Below are positions 17,128-26,345 of a DNA stretch of 64,000 nt, in pieces. The DNA is taken from the NCBI RefSeq assembly GCF_900111105.1, contig NZ_FOGC01000007.1, forward strand, positions 1-64,000. The letters run 5' to 3'. Each line of letters opens with the position of its first letter. Positions within the stretch are counted from its first letter, which is position 1. Position numbers and translations under genes: made by a program. The notes under the pieces are model-generated. The model was not told the DNA's origin, did no database searches, and worked only from the letters and a program-made list of their open reading frames with translations. The DNA comes from Rosenbergiella nectarea (GTDB lineage Bacteria; Pseudomonadota; Gammaproteobacteria; Enterobacterales; Enterobacteriaceae).

Positions 17128-18366
17128 TTATAATCCAACCAAGTCGCCGAATAATAATCCTAAATTAAGAGAAACAACAATCAGAATGATCCCCCATGCT
17201 GCTATCTTAATCCAGCGGGTATTAACCAGATCACCCATAATTTCGGTTCGGTTAGTAAACATCAACAATGGGATCAGAGCAAGTGCAATCCCAAAACTTA
17301 AGACCACCTGACTCAATACCAATATTTTGGTCGCATCCATCCCCGCTAAGATGACCACGAAGGAAGGTAACATGGTGATGGTACGGCGTAACCATAAAGG
17401 AATGGTGAAATGGACAAAACCCTGCATCACTACCTGACCTGCTAAGGTCCCCACGACGGTTGAGGAAAGCCCAGCAACCACCAAGCTTAAGCCAAAGACT
17501 ACTGTGGCGGCGTTCCCCAGTAAAGGTTTTAACGTCATGTAGGCTTGGTCGAGTTCACTGATTCCCGTATGGCCATTAAAATGGAACACGGCCGCTGCAG
17601 TCGCCATCATCGCTAGATTCACAAAACCCGCAATCGTCATCGCAATCGCGACATCCAGTTTGGTGGAGGCGTAACGTTGCGCTTTATTTTTATCATCACC
17701 CCGCTGTGTTAAGGCAGAGTGGAGATAGATAACATGCGGCATGATGGTCGCGCCCAGTACCCCTGCGGCGAGATAGAGCGCATTAGTATCGGGTAATTTA
17801 GGAACCGCCATCCCTACCAGCAATCCTCGTGGATCAGGTTGTGAGAAAAACAGTTCGGCAATGTAAGCGCCGGCGACGAAGAGTAGCATTAGCCCAATTA
17901 ACCATTCCAACGGCTTGGGCCCACGGCTCTGTAACATTAAGATGAGGAAGGTAGCGACCCCGGTAATCACCGCCCCTTCGAGTAGACTTATCCCAAACAG
18001 CAGTTTAAAACCCAGCGCAGAACCGATAAATTCAGCCAGATCCGTTGCCATCGCGATGATCTCTGCTTGTACCCAATAGAACCATACTAAGGGCTTAGGA
18101 AAGCGGTCGCGAATATGCTCGGCGAGGTTTTTCCCCGTCGCTATCCCTAACTTCGCTGAGAGTAATTGGATCAACATGGCCATGATATTGGCCCATACCA
18201 CTACCCATAACAGTTGATAACCATAACTGGCACCCGCTTGGATATTGGTGGCAAAGTTACCGGGATCGATATAGCCGATAGCCGCGATAAAAGCCGGGCC
18301 CAATAACGACATTTTGGCTTTGCGTTGAGTCATAATAGGCATTGTCGTTTTCTGGCGACGAGACAT
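17128..18366 (-). CDS. mntH: MntH, proton-coupled Mn(II) transporter (NRAMP family)
   Basis: The 412-residue, 11-helix membrane protein has the metal-binding NRAMP motif [15 protein letters not shown] in helix 1 and [13 protein letters not shown] in helix 6. It imports Mn2+ (and Fe2+) using the proton gradient. The ATG at 18366 is chosen over 18441 because the earlier residues are not NRAMP-like and would overlap the promoter region. A MntR box lies about 95 bp upstream, so repression by manganese is expected. Confidence 0.97.
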   Translation of the reverse strand: MSRRQKTTMPIMTQRKAKMSLLGPAFIAAIGYIDPGNFATNIQAGASYGYQLLWVVVWANIMAMLIQLLSAKLGIATGKNLAEHIRDRFPKPLVWFYWVQAEIIAMATDLAEFIGSALGFKLLFGISLLEGAVITGVATFLILMLQSRGPKPLEWLIGLMLLFVAGAYIAELFFSQPDPRGLLVGMAVPKLPDTNALYLAAGVLGATIMPHVIYLHSALTQRGDDKNKAQRYASTKLDVAIAMTIAGFVNLAMMATAAAVFHFNGHTGISELDQAYMTLKPLLGNAATVVFGLSLVVAGLSSTVVGTLAGQVVMQGFVHFTIPLWLRRTITMLPSFVVILAGMDATKILVLSQVVLSFGIALALIPLLMFTNRTEIMGDLVNTRWIKIAAWGIILIVVSLNLGLLFGDLVGL

Positions 18367-18454
18367 AGATGAATCCTGTTTAACATGATGTCCAACTCTA
18401 GGCGATCCCCTCAGTGAAAAGAAATCGGTATAAGTAATCACTCTGATAGCAGAG

Positions 18455-18488
18455 ACTACAAAGTATAGCCTTTGCTATACTTTGTAGT
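18455..18488 (-). promoter_or_regulatory. MntR box overlapping the mntH promoter
   Basis: A 34-bp inverted repeat with 15-bp perfect arms, ACTACAAAGTATAGC (18455-18469) and its complement (18474-18488), surrounds CTTT. The core ATAGCAAAGGCTAT read on the minus strand matches the enterobacterial MntR operator. On the minus strand a -35-like TTACTA, 17-bp spacer and TATACT -10 lie across it, so repressor would block RNA polymerase. Confidence 0.78.
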
Positions 18489-18720
18489 AAGGTACCTGTT
18501 CATTTGCTCATCAGCAACAGTTTTATTACTCGATCACACCGTAAATCGCTCACCTGTAACCTAACGTCTATTTATCAATAACAAATCGGCCGTTCCCAAG
18601 ATATTGAGTAAAAAAATATGAGATCCATTGCTTATAATAGGCAACTTTGCTCGTTTTTAAGCTAACTCTGCCCTAGAATAGCGCCCTACGATCTATCCCT
18701 TTAGTTTTAAGGCACTATGC

Positions 18721-19905
18721 ATGTCACAAGCACTTCATTTTGTACTCGCTCTGATAGTTATAGCCGTTCTAGCGCTGATTGTTAGCAAAGACCGTAAAAG
18801 TATCGCTTACCGTTATATTTTACAGCTTCTGGTGGTCGAACTTGTGTTAGCTTGGTTTTTCCTCAACTCGAACGTTGGGTTGGGTGTGGTTCAAGGCTTT
18901 TCAAACTTCTTCTCCATGCTGCTTAAATATGCAGCAGAAGGCACCAATTTTGTGTTCGGCGGCTTGAACGATAAAGGAATGGCGTTCTTTTTCCTGAATG
19001 TGTTGTGCCCGATAGTCTTTATCTCTGCTTTAATCGGTATTTTGCAGCATTTCAAGATTCTCCCCATCATCATCCGTTTTATCGGGACAGTGCTCTCAAA
19101 AATCAACGGTATGGGAAAGTTAGAATCCTTTAACGCTGTGAGCTCACTTATCCTGGGCCAATCTGAGAATTTTATCGCCTATAAAGATATTCTAGGTAAG
19201 ATGTCAGAGCGTCGTATGTACACCATGGCCGCGACCGCCATGTCAACTGTATCAATGTCTATCGTTGGTGCCTACATGACCATGTTACAGCCGAAGTACG
19301 TTGTGGCGGCCTTAATCTTAAATATGTTCAGCACCTTTATTGTGCTATCCATAATCAATCCCTACTCGGCTAAACAAGAAGAAGACCTTTCGCTGAAGAA
19401 TACCCATGAAGGGCAGAGCTTTTTCGAAATGCTCGGCGAATATATTCTTGCTGGCTTCAAAGTCGCAATGATTGTCGCGGCGATGCTAATCGGTTTTATC
19501 GCCCTGATTGCAGCGGTCAATGCCCTGTTTACTGCTATTTTTGGTATTAGCTTCCAAAATATCCTCGGCTATATCTTCTATCCACTCGCTTGGGTGATTG
19601 GTGTTCCTAGCAATGAAGCTTTGCGCGTCGGTAGTATTATGGCGACAAAATTGATGTCAAACGAGTTTGTGGCGATGATCGACTTGCAAAAAATGGCTGG
19701 ACAGCTGTCACCCCGCTCCGAGGGGATACTTTCCGTCTTCTTAGTCTCATTCGCTAACTTCTCATCCATTGGCATTATTAGCGGCGCGATTAAAGGGTTA
19801 AATGAGAAACAAGGAAATGTTGTCTCGGGCTTCGGGCTTAAACTTATCTATGGTTCAACCTTGGTAAGCTTGCTCTCCGCAGCCATTGCCGGTCTAGTGC
19901 TCTAA
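18721..19905 (+). CDS. nupC: NupC, proton-nucleoside symporter (CNT family)
   Basis: The 394-residue multi-spanning protein begins [20 protein letters not shown] and has the CNT signature segments [13 protein letters not shown] and [12 protein letters not shown]-like [17 protein letters not shown], then [13 protein letters not shown]. It takes up nucleosides, mainly pyrimidine nucleosides, with protons. It is divergent from mntH with a 354-bp shared upstream region that holds the MntR box and a TATAAT-like -10 at 18633. Length is close to E. coli NupC (400). Confidence 0.96.
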   Translation: MSQALHFVLALIVIAVLALIVSKDRKSIAYRYILQLLVVELVLAWFFLNSNVGLGVVQGFSNFFSMLLKYAAEGTNFVFGGLNDKGMAFFFLNVLCPIVFISALIGILQHFKILPIIIRFIGTVLSKINGMGKLESFNAVSSLILGQSENFIAYKDILGKMSERRMYTMAATAMSTVSMSIVGAYMTMLQPKYVVAALILNMFSTFIVLSIINPYSAKQEEDLSLKNTHEGQSFFEMLGEYILAGFKVAMIVAAMLIGFIALIAAVNALFTAIFGISFQNILGYIFYPLAWVIGVPSNEALRVGSIMATKLMSNEFVAMIDLQKMAGQLSPRSEGILSVFLVSFANFSSIGIISGAIKGLNEKQGNVVSGFGLKLIYGSTLVSLLSAAIAGLVL

Positions 19906-19965
19906 CACTCTGCTCCCTACAGGCGGCTGATTAAGCCGCTTGTATTCACTCCCCTACTTCTTCCT

Positions 19966-20454
19966 TCACGCATTCGCGTAGAGTAATGTGAAACTGTACT
20001 GGCCCAGTGCAAAGACGGTATGGGCAATTATCATCATTATGATTGCAGCACCTCGATTCGGTATTTTTCTGCCGCAGAACCCAGCCCCCATCGCCGGCAT
20101 AAAGAGCATCAGACCCGCAATGGAACTCAGCACAATTCCTACTAAGATGATGGGTAAAAGTGTTGGTGCTTGAATAAAGGGCATTCCCCAGCCAATAACC
20201 AGTATTACCGCATAGGCAACGCCTACTAGATAATGGAAGGTCCAGCCGCTTATTTTTTCTACTGCAGAGGGAGGCCGAGTGTCCTGTTGGATTGCGACCC
20301 ACGCCCCCTGCCGAAGTCCCAATAACCATCGGCCTACGCTCCCCCAATCAGTGGGTGTTGTTCCCTTCAGCTTGAAGAGTAACATTCCCCAGAGATCCAA
20401 CACCAAGGTTGAGCCTATTCCTACCACCAGACTAAAGATAATTAGTGTATTCAT
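19966..20454 (-). CDS. DUF2938 family membrane protein
   Basis: The 162-residue protein has four predicted transmembrane helices. Its N-terminus, IIFSLVVGIGSTLVLDLWG, and the GRWLLGL and YLVGVAYA segments fit what I recall of the DUF2938 family. No function is established. It is convergent with nupC (60 bp between stops) and separate from the AI-2E permease upstream. Confidence 0.7.
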   Translation of the reverse strand: MNTLIIFSLVVGIGSTLVLDLWGMLLFKLKGTTPTDWGSVGRWLLGLRQGAWVAIQQDTRPPSAVEKISGWTFHYLVGVAYAVILVIGWGMPFIQAPTLLPIILVGIVLSSIAGLMLFMPAMGAGFCGRKIPNRGAAIIMMIIAHTVFALGQYSFTLLYANA

Positions 20455-20552
20455 TTGTATTCACTCAATAATGACGCATTGCTTAGCCTAGTATAGAACG
20501 CGTTGCCCTTCTGCGCTGTACGACATTAACTCTCTATTAAAGGCTAAAAAAA

Positions 20553-20580
20553 GAGCCCATCGTTGATGAGCTCATGTGCG
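20553..20580 (-). terminator. Terminator of the AI-2E family permease gene
   Basis: On the minus strand GAGCTCATC-AAC-GATGGGCTC (20573-20553, one mismatch) is followed by seven T residues. It lies 28 bp after the stop of the gene at 20601 and has the form of an intrinsic terminator. Confidence 0.7.
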
Positions 20581-20600
20581 TTTGTTGATAAGAATAACGA

Positions 20601-21755
20601 TTATGACGACTGATCGCTGTGATTCTGTTCAGCCAATTTCGCTCTTAGGGCCTCTGTTTCATCTTTCCCTTCGGCAATGAAATCAGGATCAATCTCTTCG
20701 GCGTTATCTTTATTTTCTCGTCCAGAGAGTAGATTCCAACACGCTATAAATAGCGCGGCAATTAACGGACCGATCACGAACCCATTGATCCCGAACAGTT
20801 CCATTCCGCCTAACGTTGAAATCAACACAAGGTAGTCAGGCATTCTGGTCTCTTTACCGACTAAGAGTGGACGCAGGAAGTTATCAACTAGCCCGACGAC
20901 GACGACAAAGAAGGCGATCAAGAATAACCCTTTCCAAACCGGTCCTAACACGAGGAAATAGAGCGCGACAGGCGCCCAGATAATCGCAGAACCGACGGCT
21001 GGGATTAAGGATAAGAAGGCCATCAGTGCTCCCCAGAGCACACTTCCCTCGACGCCTAGGAACCAGAAAGCAATTCCTCCTAAGGCACCTTGGACTATTG
21101 CCACCACCACGGTTCCTTTGACAGTCGCTTTCGAAACTGCCGCAAACTTTAATAACAAGTGATGCTTAGCGTGCTGGGTAAGCGGTACGGCATCCAGCAG
21201 TAATCCGACCAAATAAGCGCCATCTTTTAGGGTAAAAAAGAGCAGGTAGAGCATGATAGCGAAGCCGACCGTGAAACTAAACGTCCCCTGACCAATTATC
21301 AGCGCGCTATTAGCCAGCGTGTGACTACCCTGCATCGCTAGGGCTGAGACTTTTTGTTGCAGGGTGTTCACATCGGTCAGTCCATAGCGCTCCAGGAAAT
21401 TCTGGACGAAGGTAGGCAGATGCTGGATTAACTGAGTGATGTCCCCGGCTAAATTCCCACGGTTTTGAGAGACACTCTGATACAGTTGGTTGCCTTCATA
21501 GGCCAGCGAAGTGGTGACTATGACTAATGGAATAAAGACAATCAGACATATCACAAGAAGAGTGAGAAAAGCAGCGAGCGCATTACGATCGCCCAACCAT
21601 GCTCTGATACGGGTTTTCAGCGGATAAAACAGTACCGCTAAGATAATTGCCCAAAAAATCGATGAGTAGTAGGCTTTCAGGACAAAGCAAAATGCAACAG
21701 TCGTTAATAGCAGTAGTAAAATGAAGAAACCTTGATTGATTCCCTTAAGCTTCAT
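20601..21755 (-). CDS. AI-2E (PerM/YdiK) family permease
   Basis: The 384-residue protein has about seven to eight transmembrane helices in the family pattern: two helix pairs at the N-terminus, a long hydrophilic middle domain (residues about 85-140), then the diagnostic GALMAFLSLIPAVGSAIIW and DNFLRPLLVG segments. The C-terminal 45 residues are acidic and cytoplasmic. Family members export autoinducer-2 or act as Na+/H+ antiporters; the substrate cannot be told from sequence. It ends with its own terminator. Confidence 0.88.
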   Translation of the reverse strand: MKLKGINQGFFILLLLLTTVAFCFVLKAYYSSIFWAIILAVLFYPLKTRIRAWLGDRNALAAFLTLLVICLIVFIPLVIVTTSLAYEGNQLYQSVSQNRGNLAGDITQLIQHLPTFVQNFLERYGLTDVNTLQQKVSALAMQGSHTLANSALIIGQGTFSFTVGFAIMLYLLFFTLKDGAYLVGLLLDAVPLTQHAKHHLLLKFAAVSKATVKGTVVVAIVQGALGGIAFWFLGVEGSVLWGALMAFLSLIPAVGSAIIWAPVALYFLVLGPVWKGLFLIAFFVVVVGLVDNFLRPLLVGKETRMPDYLVLISTLGGMELFGINGFVIGPLIAALFIACWNLLSGRENKDNAEEIDPDFIAEGKDETEALRAKLAEQNHSDQSS

Positions 21756-21908
21756 AGCGTAATCTCAATTGACAAATAAAATTCAGATATGTGTCGTAAA
21801 GCCGTCAGTGGCTTACCGCGTTATTATTGCTTAATAAGTAATAAATTTCACTTAACTGGGAAAATAAAAATGCTTAGAAGCGTAAATTGAAGGGAAGTCA
21901 TTAAGAAT

Positions 21909-21984
<76 letters not shown>

Positions 21985-22020
21985 ACGTCTAGGAATTTCA
22001 TTGTACAAACTCGAGGAGTT

Positions 22021-22096
<76 letters not shown>

Positions 22097-22384
22097 TTCA
22101 ATGAAGGTGTCAGTGTTACTGACGCCGGAATAATAGGTAACTGATTGATAACTGTCAACATCATTTTTTATATCCCTGTGCAATCGCTGAAAATTACAGC
22201 AAAAAGTTGCGAAAGCCACCAACCTAAAGTTTTATTGACCTTTTCTAATGAATTAGTGTTGATAATTAAAGAAAGTATGAGTAAACGCATAATCTTGTAT
22301 GATTAGTTCTTTTATTTTATTCCACTTCAAGTTATTTTCATAATTACGGGTTAACGTTAGACAATCTACTAGAAGGAACTGATT

Positions 22385-22735
22385 GTGAATAAGGAATGGA
22401 TGACACCTGAAGAACTCGCGCAGGAAACGGGTTACTCGCGTCAAACTATCAATAAGTGGATTAAACGTGAAGGATGGACCACAGTTGCCAAGCCTGGTGT
22501 ACAAGGGGGTAAGGCACGATTAGTGCACATTGACCAGCAAGTAACCGAATTTTTGAAATCCGTGCGGCACGCAGCAGAACCACGAAGTCATTACACGGTT
22601 CGTAAAGATCAACTCACCCAGATCTTACTGAGCTCTCTCCAGCAAATGAGTCCCGATGAAAAAGCGCAGCTTACCTCTCTTTTATTACGAGAAGGGATCA
22701 GTGGCATTCTGGGTCGATTAGGCATCACTTCGTGA
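22385..22735 (+). CDS. yfeC: YfeC-like putative DNA-binding protein (DUF1323)
   Basis: The 116-residue protein has an N-terminal helix-turn-helix (TPEELAQETGYSRQTINKWI), a KPGVQGGKARLVH wing-like segment, and a C-terminal LTSLLLREGISG...RLGI motif shared with E. coli YfeC and YfeD. Only one gene is present where E. coli has both. I chose the GTG at 22385, nine bases after AAGGA; an ATG at 22400 is possible. It lies between the tRNA-Ala pair and gltX, as in E. coli. Its targets are unknown. Confidence 0.82.
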   Translation: MNKEWMTPEELAQETGYSRQTINKWIKREGWTTVAKPGVQGGKARLVHIDQQVTEFLKSVRHAAEPRSHYTVRKDQLTQILLSSLQQMSPDEKAQLTSLLLREGISGILGRLGITS

Positions 22736-22772
22736 GGAGTCCCGGCAGCCTAGACTGCCGGAACTTATACAA

Positions 22773-24188
22773 CTAAGCTTGGTTTTCACGTTCGCTGATA
22801 AAGGCGAGTGCTTGGGCAATTCTTTTTACGCTACGTTGTTGACCAATTGCCTCAACGGTAACATCCAAAGCAGGTGACTGCCCTGCTCCGGTAACGGCGA
22901 CGCGTAACGGCATCCCCACTTTACCCATGCCGACGTCAAGCTCGGTAGCGGTTTGCTCAATAGCGTTATGAATTGCTTCAGTCGTCCACTCTGTCAGGGC
23001 AGCTAATTTCTCAGAAATTAACTCAAGCGGCTGGCGAGCCACTGGACGTAAGTGTTTTTTCGCCGCATCCGCGTCAAACTCATTAAAATCTTCGTAGAAA
23101 TAGCGACAAGTCTCCGCCATCTCTTTCAACGTTTTACAGCGATCCCCTAACAGCGTCACTAATTTTGCCAGCTCTGGACCCGTGCGCGTATCGATCTGTT
23201 GTTGATCAATATGCCACTGCAGCTGTGTGGCGACATATTCTGGTGCCAGCGTGGTGATATAATGATGGTTCAACCATAATAATTTTTCGGTGTTAAACGC
23301 ACTCGCCGATTTACTCACCGCATCCAGTTGGAACAGTTGTACCATCTCATCGACAGAGAAAATTTCTTGGTCGCCGTGCGCCCAACCCATTCTCACCAGA
23401 TAATTTAACAATGCCTCGGGCAAGAAGCCGTCATCACGATATTGCATGACGCCGACGGCCCCATGACGCTTAGACAGTTTTTTCCCATCGTCACCTAAAA
23501 TCATGGAGACGTGCGCATAAATAGGCACTTCTGCGCCAATTGCTTTTAGGATATTAATTTGACGAGGCGTATTGTTGATATGGTCTTCACCCCGGATCAC
23601 ATGTGTGATCCCCATATCCCAATCGTCAACCACTACGCAGAAGTTATAGGTTGGGGAACCATCCGTACGGCGAATAATCAGGTCGTCGAGTTCTTGGTTG
23701 CTGAATTCAATAGGTCCACGGATTTGATCATCAAAAATGACCGAACCCTCTTGTGGATTGCGAAAACGCACGACATGAGGCTCATCAGGAGTATGGCCAT
23801 GTTCGGTATCACGGCAACAGCCGTCATAACGTGGTTTTTCACCGGCTTCCATTTGCTGTTCACGCAGCGTGTCTAAACGTTCGCGCGAGCAATAACAGCG
23901 ATAAGCGGTATCCGCCTCAAGCATCTGGTCAATCACTTGGTTATAGCGATCAAAACGTTTGGTCTGGTAATAAGGGCCTTCATCCCAATTTAAGCTTAGC
24001 CAGTTCATACCGTCCATAATCGCTTCAATAGCTTCCGGTGTGGACCGCTCAAGATCGGTATCTTCGATACGCAGAACGAAGTCACCTTGGTTGTGTCGGG
24101 CGTAAAGCCAAGAGTATAAGGCGGTGCGAGCGCCACCAACATGGAGGTAGCCTGTAGGGCTTGGTGCAAAACGTGTTTTGATTTTCAT
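22773..24188 (-). CDS. gltX: Glutamate-tRNA ligase
   Basis: The 471-residue class I synthetase has the HIGH-type motif in [17 protein letters not shown] at the N-terminus and the KMSKS-type motif KKLSKRHG near residue 240. The zinc-binding cysteines CYCSRE and CCRDTEHGH around residues 98-128 fit the enterobacterial enzyme. It charges tRNA-Glu with glutamate. Convergent with yfeC, with 37 bp between stops. Confidence 0.98.
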   Translation of the reverse strand: MKIKTRFAPSPTGYLHVGGARTALYSWLYARHNQGDFVLRIEDTDLERSTPEAIEAIMDGMNWLSLNWDEGPYYQTKRFDRYNQVIDQMLEADTAYRCYCSRERLDTLREQQMEAGEKPRYDGCCRDTEHGHTPDEPHVVRFRNPQEGSVIFDDQIRGPIEFSNQELDDLIIRRTDGSPTYNFCVVVDDWDMGITHVIRGEDHINNTPRQINILKAIGAEVPIYAHVSMILGDDGKKLSKRHGAVGVMQYRDDGFLPEALLNYLVRMGWAHGDQEIFSVDEMVQLFQLDAVSKSASAFNTEKLLWLNHHYITTLAPEYVATQLQWHIDQQQIDTRTGPELAKLVTLLGDRCKTLKEMAETCRYFYEDFNEFDADAAKKHLRPVARQPLELISEKLAALTEWTTEAIHNAIEQTATELDVGMGKVGMPLRVAVTGAGQSPALDVTVEAIGQQRSVKRIAQALAFISERENQA

Positions 24189-24410
24189 TTGAGGTTTGCC
24201 TTAACGTACATTGGGTAGAACACCCGATAAAACCTTGTGGAATCGTATTATTCTTTGCACAGTGTAACAGTTAGCGCTTTTTCCTCAATAATAAGACATG
24301 ACTAATCTCGTGAGGTTACGCAAATTATGGGGCTATTTTCAGCAAATTGATTAAATGGCCGACAGAGTGGCGAAATTTAAACCGAACGAAAAATTAAGTG
24401 ATAAAAAGCG

Positions 24411-24438
24411 TTGACTCAAAGTCAACTATCCCTATAAT
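24411..24438 (+). promoter_or_regulatory. Promoter of the valine/lysine tRNA operon
   Basis: TTGACT at 24411-24416, a 16-bp spacer and a consensus TATAAT at 24433-24438 are followed by a GC-containing discriminator (GCGACTCC) typical of stringently controlled stable RNA promoters. The first tRNA starts 17 bp after the -10. Confidence 0.85.
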
Positions 24439-24455
24439 GCGACTCCACACAGCGG

Positions 24456-24531
24456 GGGTGATTAGCTCAGTTGGTAGAGCATCTCCCTTACAAGGAGGGG
24501 GTCGGCGGTTCGAATCCGTCATCACCCACCA
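24456..24531 (+). tRNA. tRNA-Val (UAC), copy 1
   Basis: The 76-nt cloverleaf has anticodon TAC in CCTTACAAG and an encoded CCA. It is the first gene of a five-tRNA operon matching E. coli valU-valX-valY-lysV, which has only three valine copies. Confidence 0.98.
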
Positions 24532-24570
24532 CTTATTTTAGGTGGGCTCGCAGTGTAAGGTTATGAATTT

Positions 24571-24646
24571 GGGTGATTAGCTCAGTTGGTAGAGCATCTC
24601 CCTTACAAGGAGGGGGTCGGCGGTTCGAATCCGTCATCACCCACCA
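24571..24646 (+). tRNA. tRNA-Val (UAC), copy 2
   Basis: Identical in sequence to copy 1, with anticodon TAC and an encoded CCA. It lies in the 115-bp tandem repeat unit. Confidence 0.98.
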
Positions 24647-24685
24647 CTTATTTTAGGTGGGCTCGCAGTGTAAGGTTATGAATTT

Positions 24686-24761
24686 GGGTGATTAGCTCAG
24701 TTGGTAGAGCATCTCCCTTACAAGGAGGGGGTCGGCGGTTCGAATCCGTCATCACCCACCA
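24686..24761 (+). tRNA. tRNA-Val (UAC), copy 3
   Basis: Identical to copies 1 and 2. The spacer that follows differs from the repeated spacer, so the tandem array ends here. Confidence 0.98.
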
Positions 24762-24793
24762 AATTCAGCCAAAAGGTATTTTTATACCGAAGT

Positions 24794-24869
24794 GGGTGAT
24801 TAGCTCAGTTGGTAGAGCATCTCCCTTACAAGGAGGGGGTCGGCGGTTCGAATCCGTCATCACCCACCA
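24794..24869 (+). tRNA. tRNA-Val (UAC), copy 4
   Basis: Same 76-nt tRNA sequence as the other three, but with a unique 32-bp upstream spacer. It is followed after four bases by tRNA-Lys. Confidence 0.98.
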
Positions 24870-24873
24870 CTTC

Positions 24874-24949
24874 GGGTCGTTAGCTCAGTTGGTAGAGCAG
24901 TTGACTTTTAATCAATTGGTCGCAGGTTCGAATCCTGCACGACCCACCA
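24874..24949 (+). tRNA. tRNA-Lys (UUU)
   Basis: The 76-nt cloverleaf has anticodon TTT in GACTTTTAATC and an encoded CCA. It is the last gene of the operon and corresponds to E. coli lysV. The 3' part resembles the repeat at 25029-25092. Confidence 0.98.
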
Positions 24950-24962
24950 AATTCAGTAAAAA

Positions 24963-24984
24963 AGCACCTCTAGGGTGCTCTTTT
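24963..24984 (+). terminator. Terminator of the tRNA operon
   Basis: AGCACC, a short loop and GGTGCT, followed by CTTTTC, lie 14 bp after the tRNA-Lys CCA end. Confidence 0.8.
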
Positions 24985-25020
24985 CGTTTCTGACGCTCAA
25001 TGCCAAATCGTTCAGGATGA

Positions 25021-25092
25021 GAACCTGCGGCAGGTTCGAGTCGAACGCAGTGAGACAACGTTGCCCTCGGCAACGACCCGCAGGGCGAGCGC
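25021..25092 (+). repeat. tRNA-T-arm-like repeat downstream of tRNA-Lys
   Basis: The element contains a perfect inverted repeat GAACCTGC/GCAGGTTC (25021-25037), the T-arm-like GCAGGTTCGAGTC, a hairpin CGTTGCC/GGCAACG (25059-25075), and ends in ATCCTAATCCTG. The outer GCAGG and CCTGC are the two halves of a tRNA-Lys-like T-stem split by about 60 nt. I recall similar repeats near tRNA genes in related enterobacteria but cannot name them. Confidence 0.55.
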
Positions 25093-25103
25093 AGCGAGTC
25101 ATC

Positions 25104-25973
25104 CTAATCCTGCTCACCGTCATTGAGTCTTCCGGGCATCATGCCCATCACCAGTACGCCGATGGGAGCACCGGGGCCACTGGCGGCAATCCTTCCGAGC
25201 CCGGTTACTATTTCACCCAGTTTTACTGCCCAGGTTCCTGACGTAATGGCACTGCCACCTACCAATCCAAGAATACTGGCACCTTCAACAGCCGTCTGAG
25301 CATTCGCAGCACTCGTCGCGGCGGCTATCGCCCGCTGATAGTCGATTTCTTCGTGATCACCGTTCAGCCATTTATACAAGGCACTTCGCTTTTTCGGTTT
25401 CGGTATATCGTCTACTGCTTTCTTTTTCTTAGCGGTCTGAGCACGCTGAGGAACATCAGTCTCGGATGGAGGGATAGCCTGATAAAAGGCCATTGCCGCA
25501 AAATGCGTATGGGGTTCCGGCTCTTTCCCGGCATCATTACAGCCCTCTCCACGCAGGCAGGATTTGGCGAACACACGATTGCGGTCTCACTCTTCAGCCC
25601 GTTGTTTCTCATCAACTTCCCGCTGTGCTCGCTTTTCATGAAGCGTGACAAGGTCAAGCCATTGCGTCTTTTCTGCTTGCTCTTCGGCTGGATCCTCCTT
25701 GATATAGCCATCCGAGATTGACGGGATGAATCTTGCCCCACACGGGCAGGAACTTACACTATCCAGCGTACCTGCTAGTCTTCTGCCTTCATCCCAGCTA
25801 TCAGAGGTCCCCCCCAAAATTTTATACGTTCCAGGAGACTGGCCGCACGATACCGCATCACCTTCTCGCGCTCCCGCCACGCCATACCAACTGAGCGTTT
25901 GATCCCCGGTCAGTATCTTGCCCCCACAGGTGGTAAGATCACCTACCCGTAGGTAAAACCCCATCGCTGCCAT
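25104..25973 (-). pseudogene. PAAR-domain T6SS effector gene, broken by an in-frame stop and 3'-truncated
   Basis: The first 128 codons encode a PAAR domain (GDLTTCGGKILTG, GDAVSCG, GRRLAGTLDS). They end at an in-frame TGA at 25587-25589. The same frame then continues with DRNRVFAKSCLRGEGCNDAG and the pore/linker-like region found after PAAR in polymorphic T6SS effectors, up to MMPGRLNDGEQD and a TAG at 25104. Related proteins, as I recall them, continue past LNDGEQDY into a pyocin-like and toxin domain, so the toxic C-terminus is missing. Because both halves share one frame, the central lesion is a nonsense mutation rather than a frameshift. The PAAR fragment alone might still cap a VgrG spike. 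Confidence 0.82.
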
Positions 25974-26258
25974 GAGTCTATTCTCCTATCCTTAGAGAGT
26001 GTACCTGCCGAAATTACCGAGGTAACGTCGTCAATGTATTGACGTTTTATTCCCTTATTCGTGTCATGTTTATCGCTACGCGGGTCGAATACTAACCTAT
26101 TTGTAATTTGACGTAAAAGTTGATGTTTGTATTCCGATCACAACATTCAGCATTAATCGGCCTTTATCCAAAGTGTTAACCTAAAGCAGTCTGTATTGCT
26201 GATTATCCAGCGGCAGTAAACTCGCTGGTTGCCAATCACCATCTGAGTGGCCGTCTCC

Positions 26259-26345
26259 TCATTGATATAGCTATCCGAGATTGACGGGATGGATCTCGCC
26301 CCACATGGGTAGGAACTTACACTATCCAGCGTGCCTGCCAATCTT
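26259..26345 (-). pseudogene. Second PAAR gene relic
   Basis: About 85 bp repeat 25699-25785 in the same orientation with roughly nine in ten bases shared. Translated on the minus strand it reads RLAGTLDSVSSYPCGARSIP, matching the PAAR C-terminal motif of the neighbour. An open frame of 86 codons (26153-26413) runs through it, but its flanks are unlike PAAR, so I treat it as a relic rather than a gene. Confidence 0.7.

Larger units (their letters stand above)
24456..24761 (+). repeat. Tandem 115-bp tRNA-Val repeat (three tRNA copies, two identical spacers)
   Basis: Copies start at 24456, 24571 and 24686, exactly 115 bp apart. The 39-bp spacers at 24532-24570 and 24647-24685 are identical as well as the tRNAs, which points to recent unequal crossing-over or gene conversion. 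Confidence 0.93.

Noticed and set aside
22253-22504. A minus-strand 83-codon frame opposite yfeC.
   Set aside because: It overlaps the YfeC helix-turn-helix coding region and has no similarity or ribosome site that I can see.
24456-24869. The regularly spaced repeats looked like a CRISPR or satellite array at first glance.
   Set aside because: Each repeat is a complete tRNA-Val cloverleaf with an encoded CCA, and the spacers are identical rather than unique.
24688-24993. A 101-codon frame runs through the tRNA genes.
   Set aside because: It translates tRNA-Val and tRNA-Lys sequence and repeats itself because the tRNAs repeat. It is not a protein gene.
25587-25589. The in-frame TGA in the PAAR gene as a selenocysteine or programmed readthrough codon.
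   Set aside because: No SECIS-like stem was seen right after it, PAAR effectors are not selenoproteins, and the gene is also truncated at its 3' end. A nonsense mutation is simpler.
25353-25721. A 122-codon plus-strand frame with hydrophobic residues lies opposite the PAAR gene.
   Set aside because: It is antisense to a recognisable effector coding sequence whose frame explains the base pattern.
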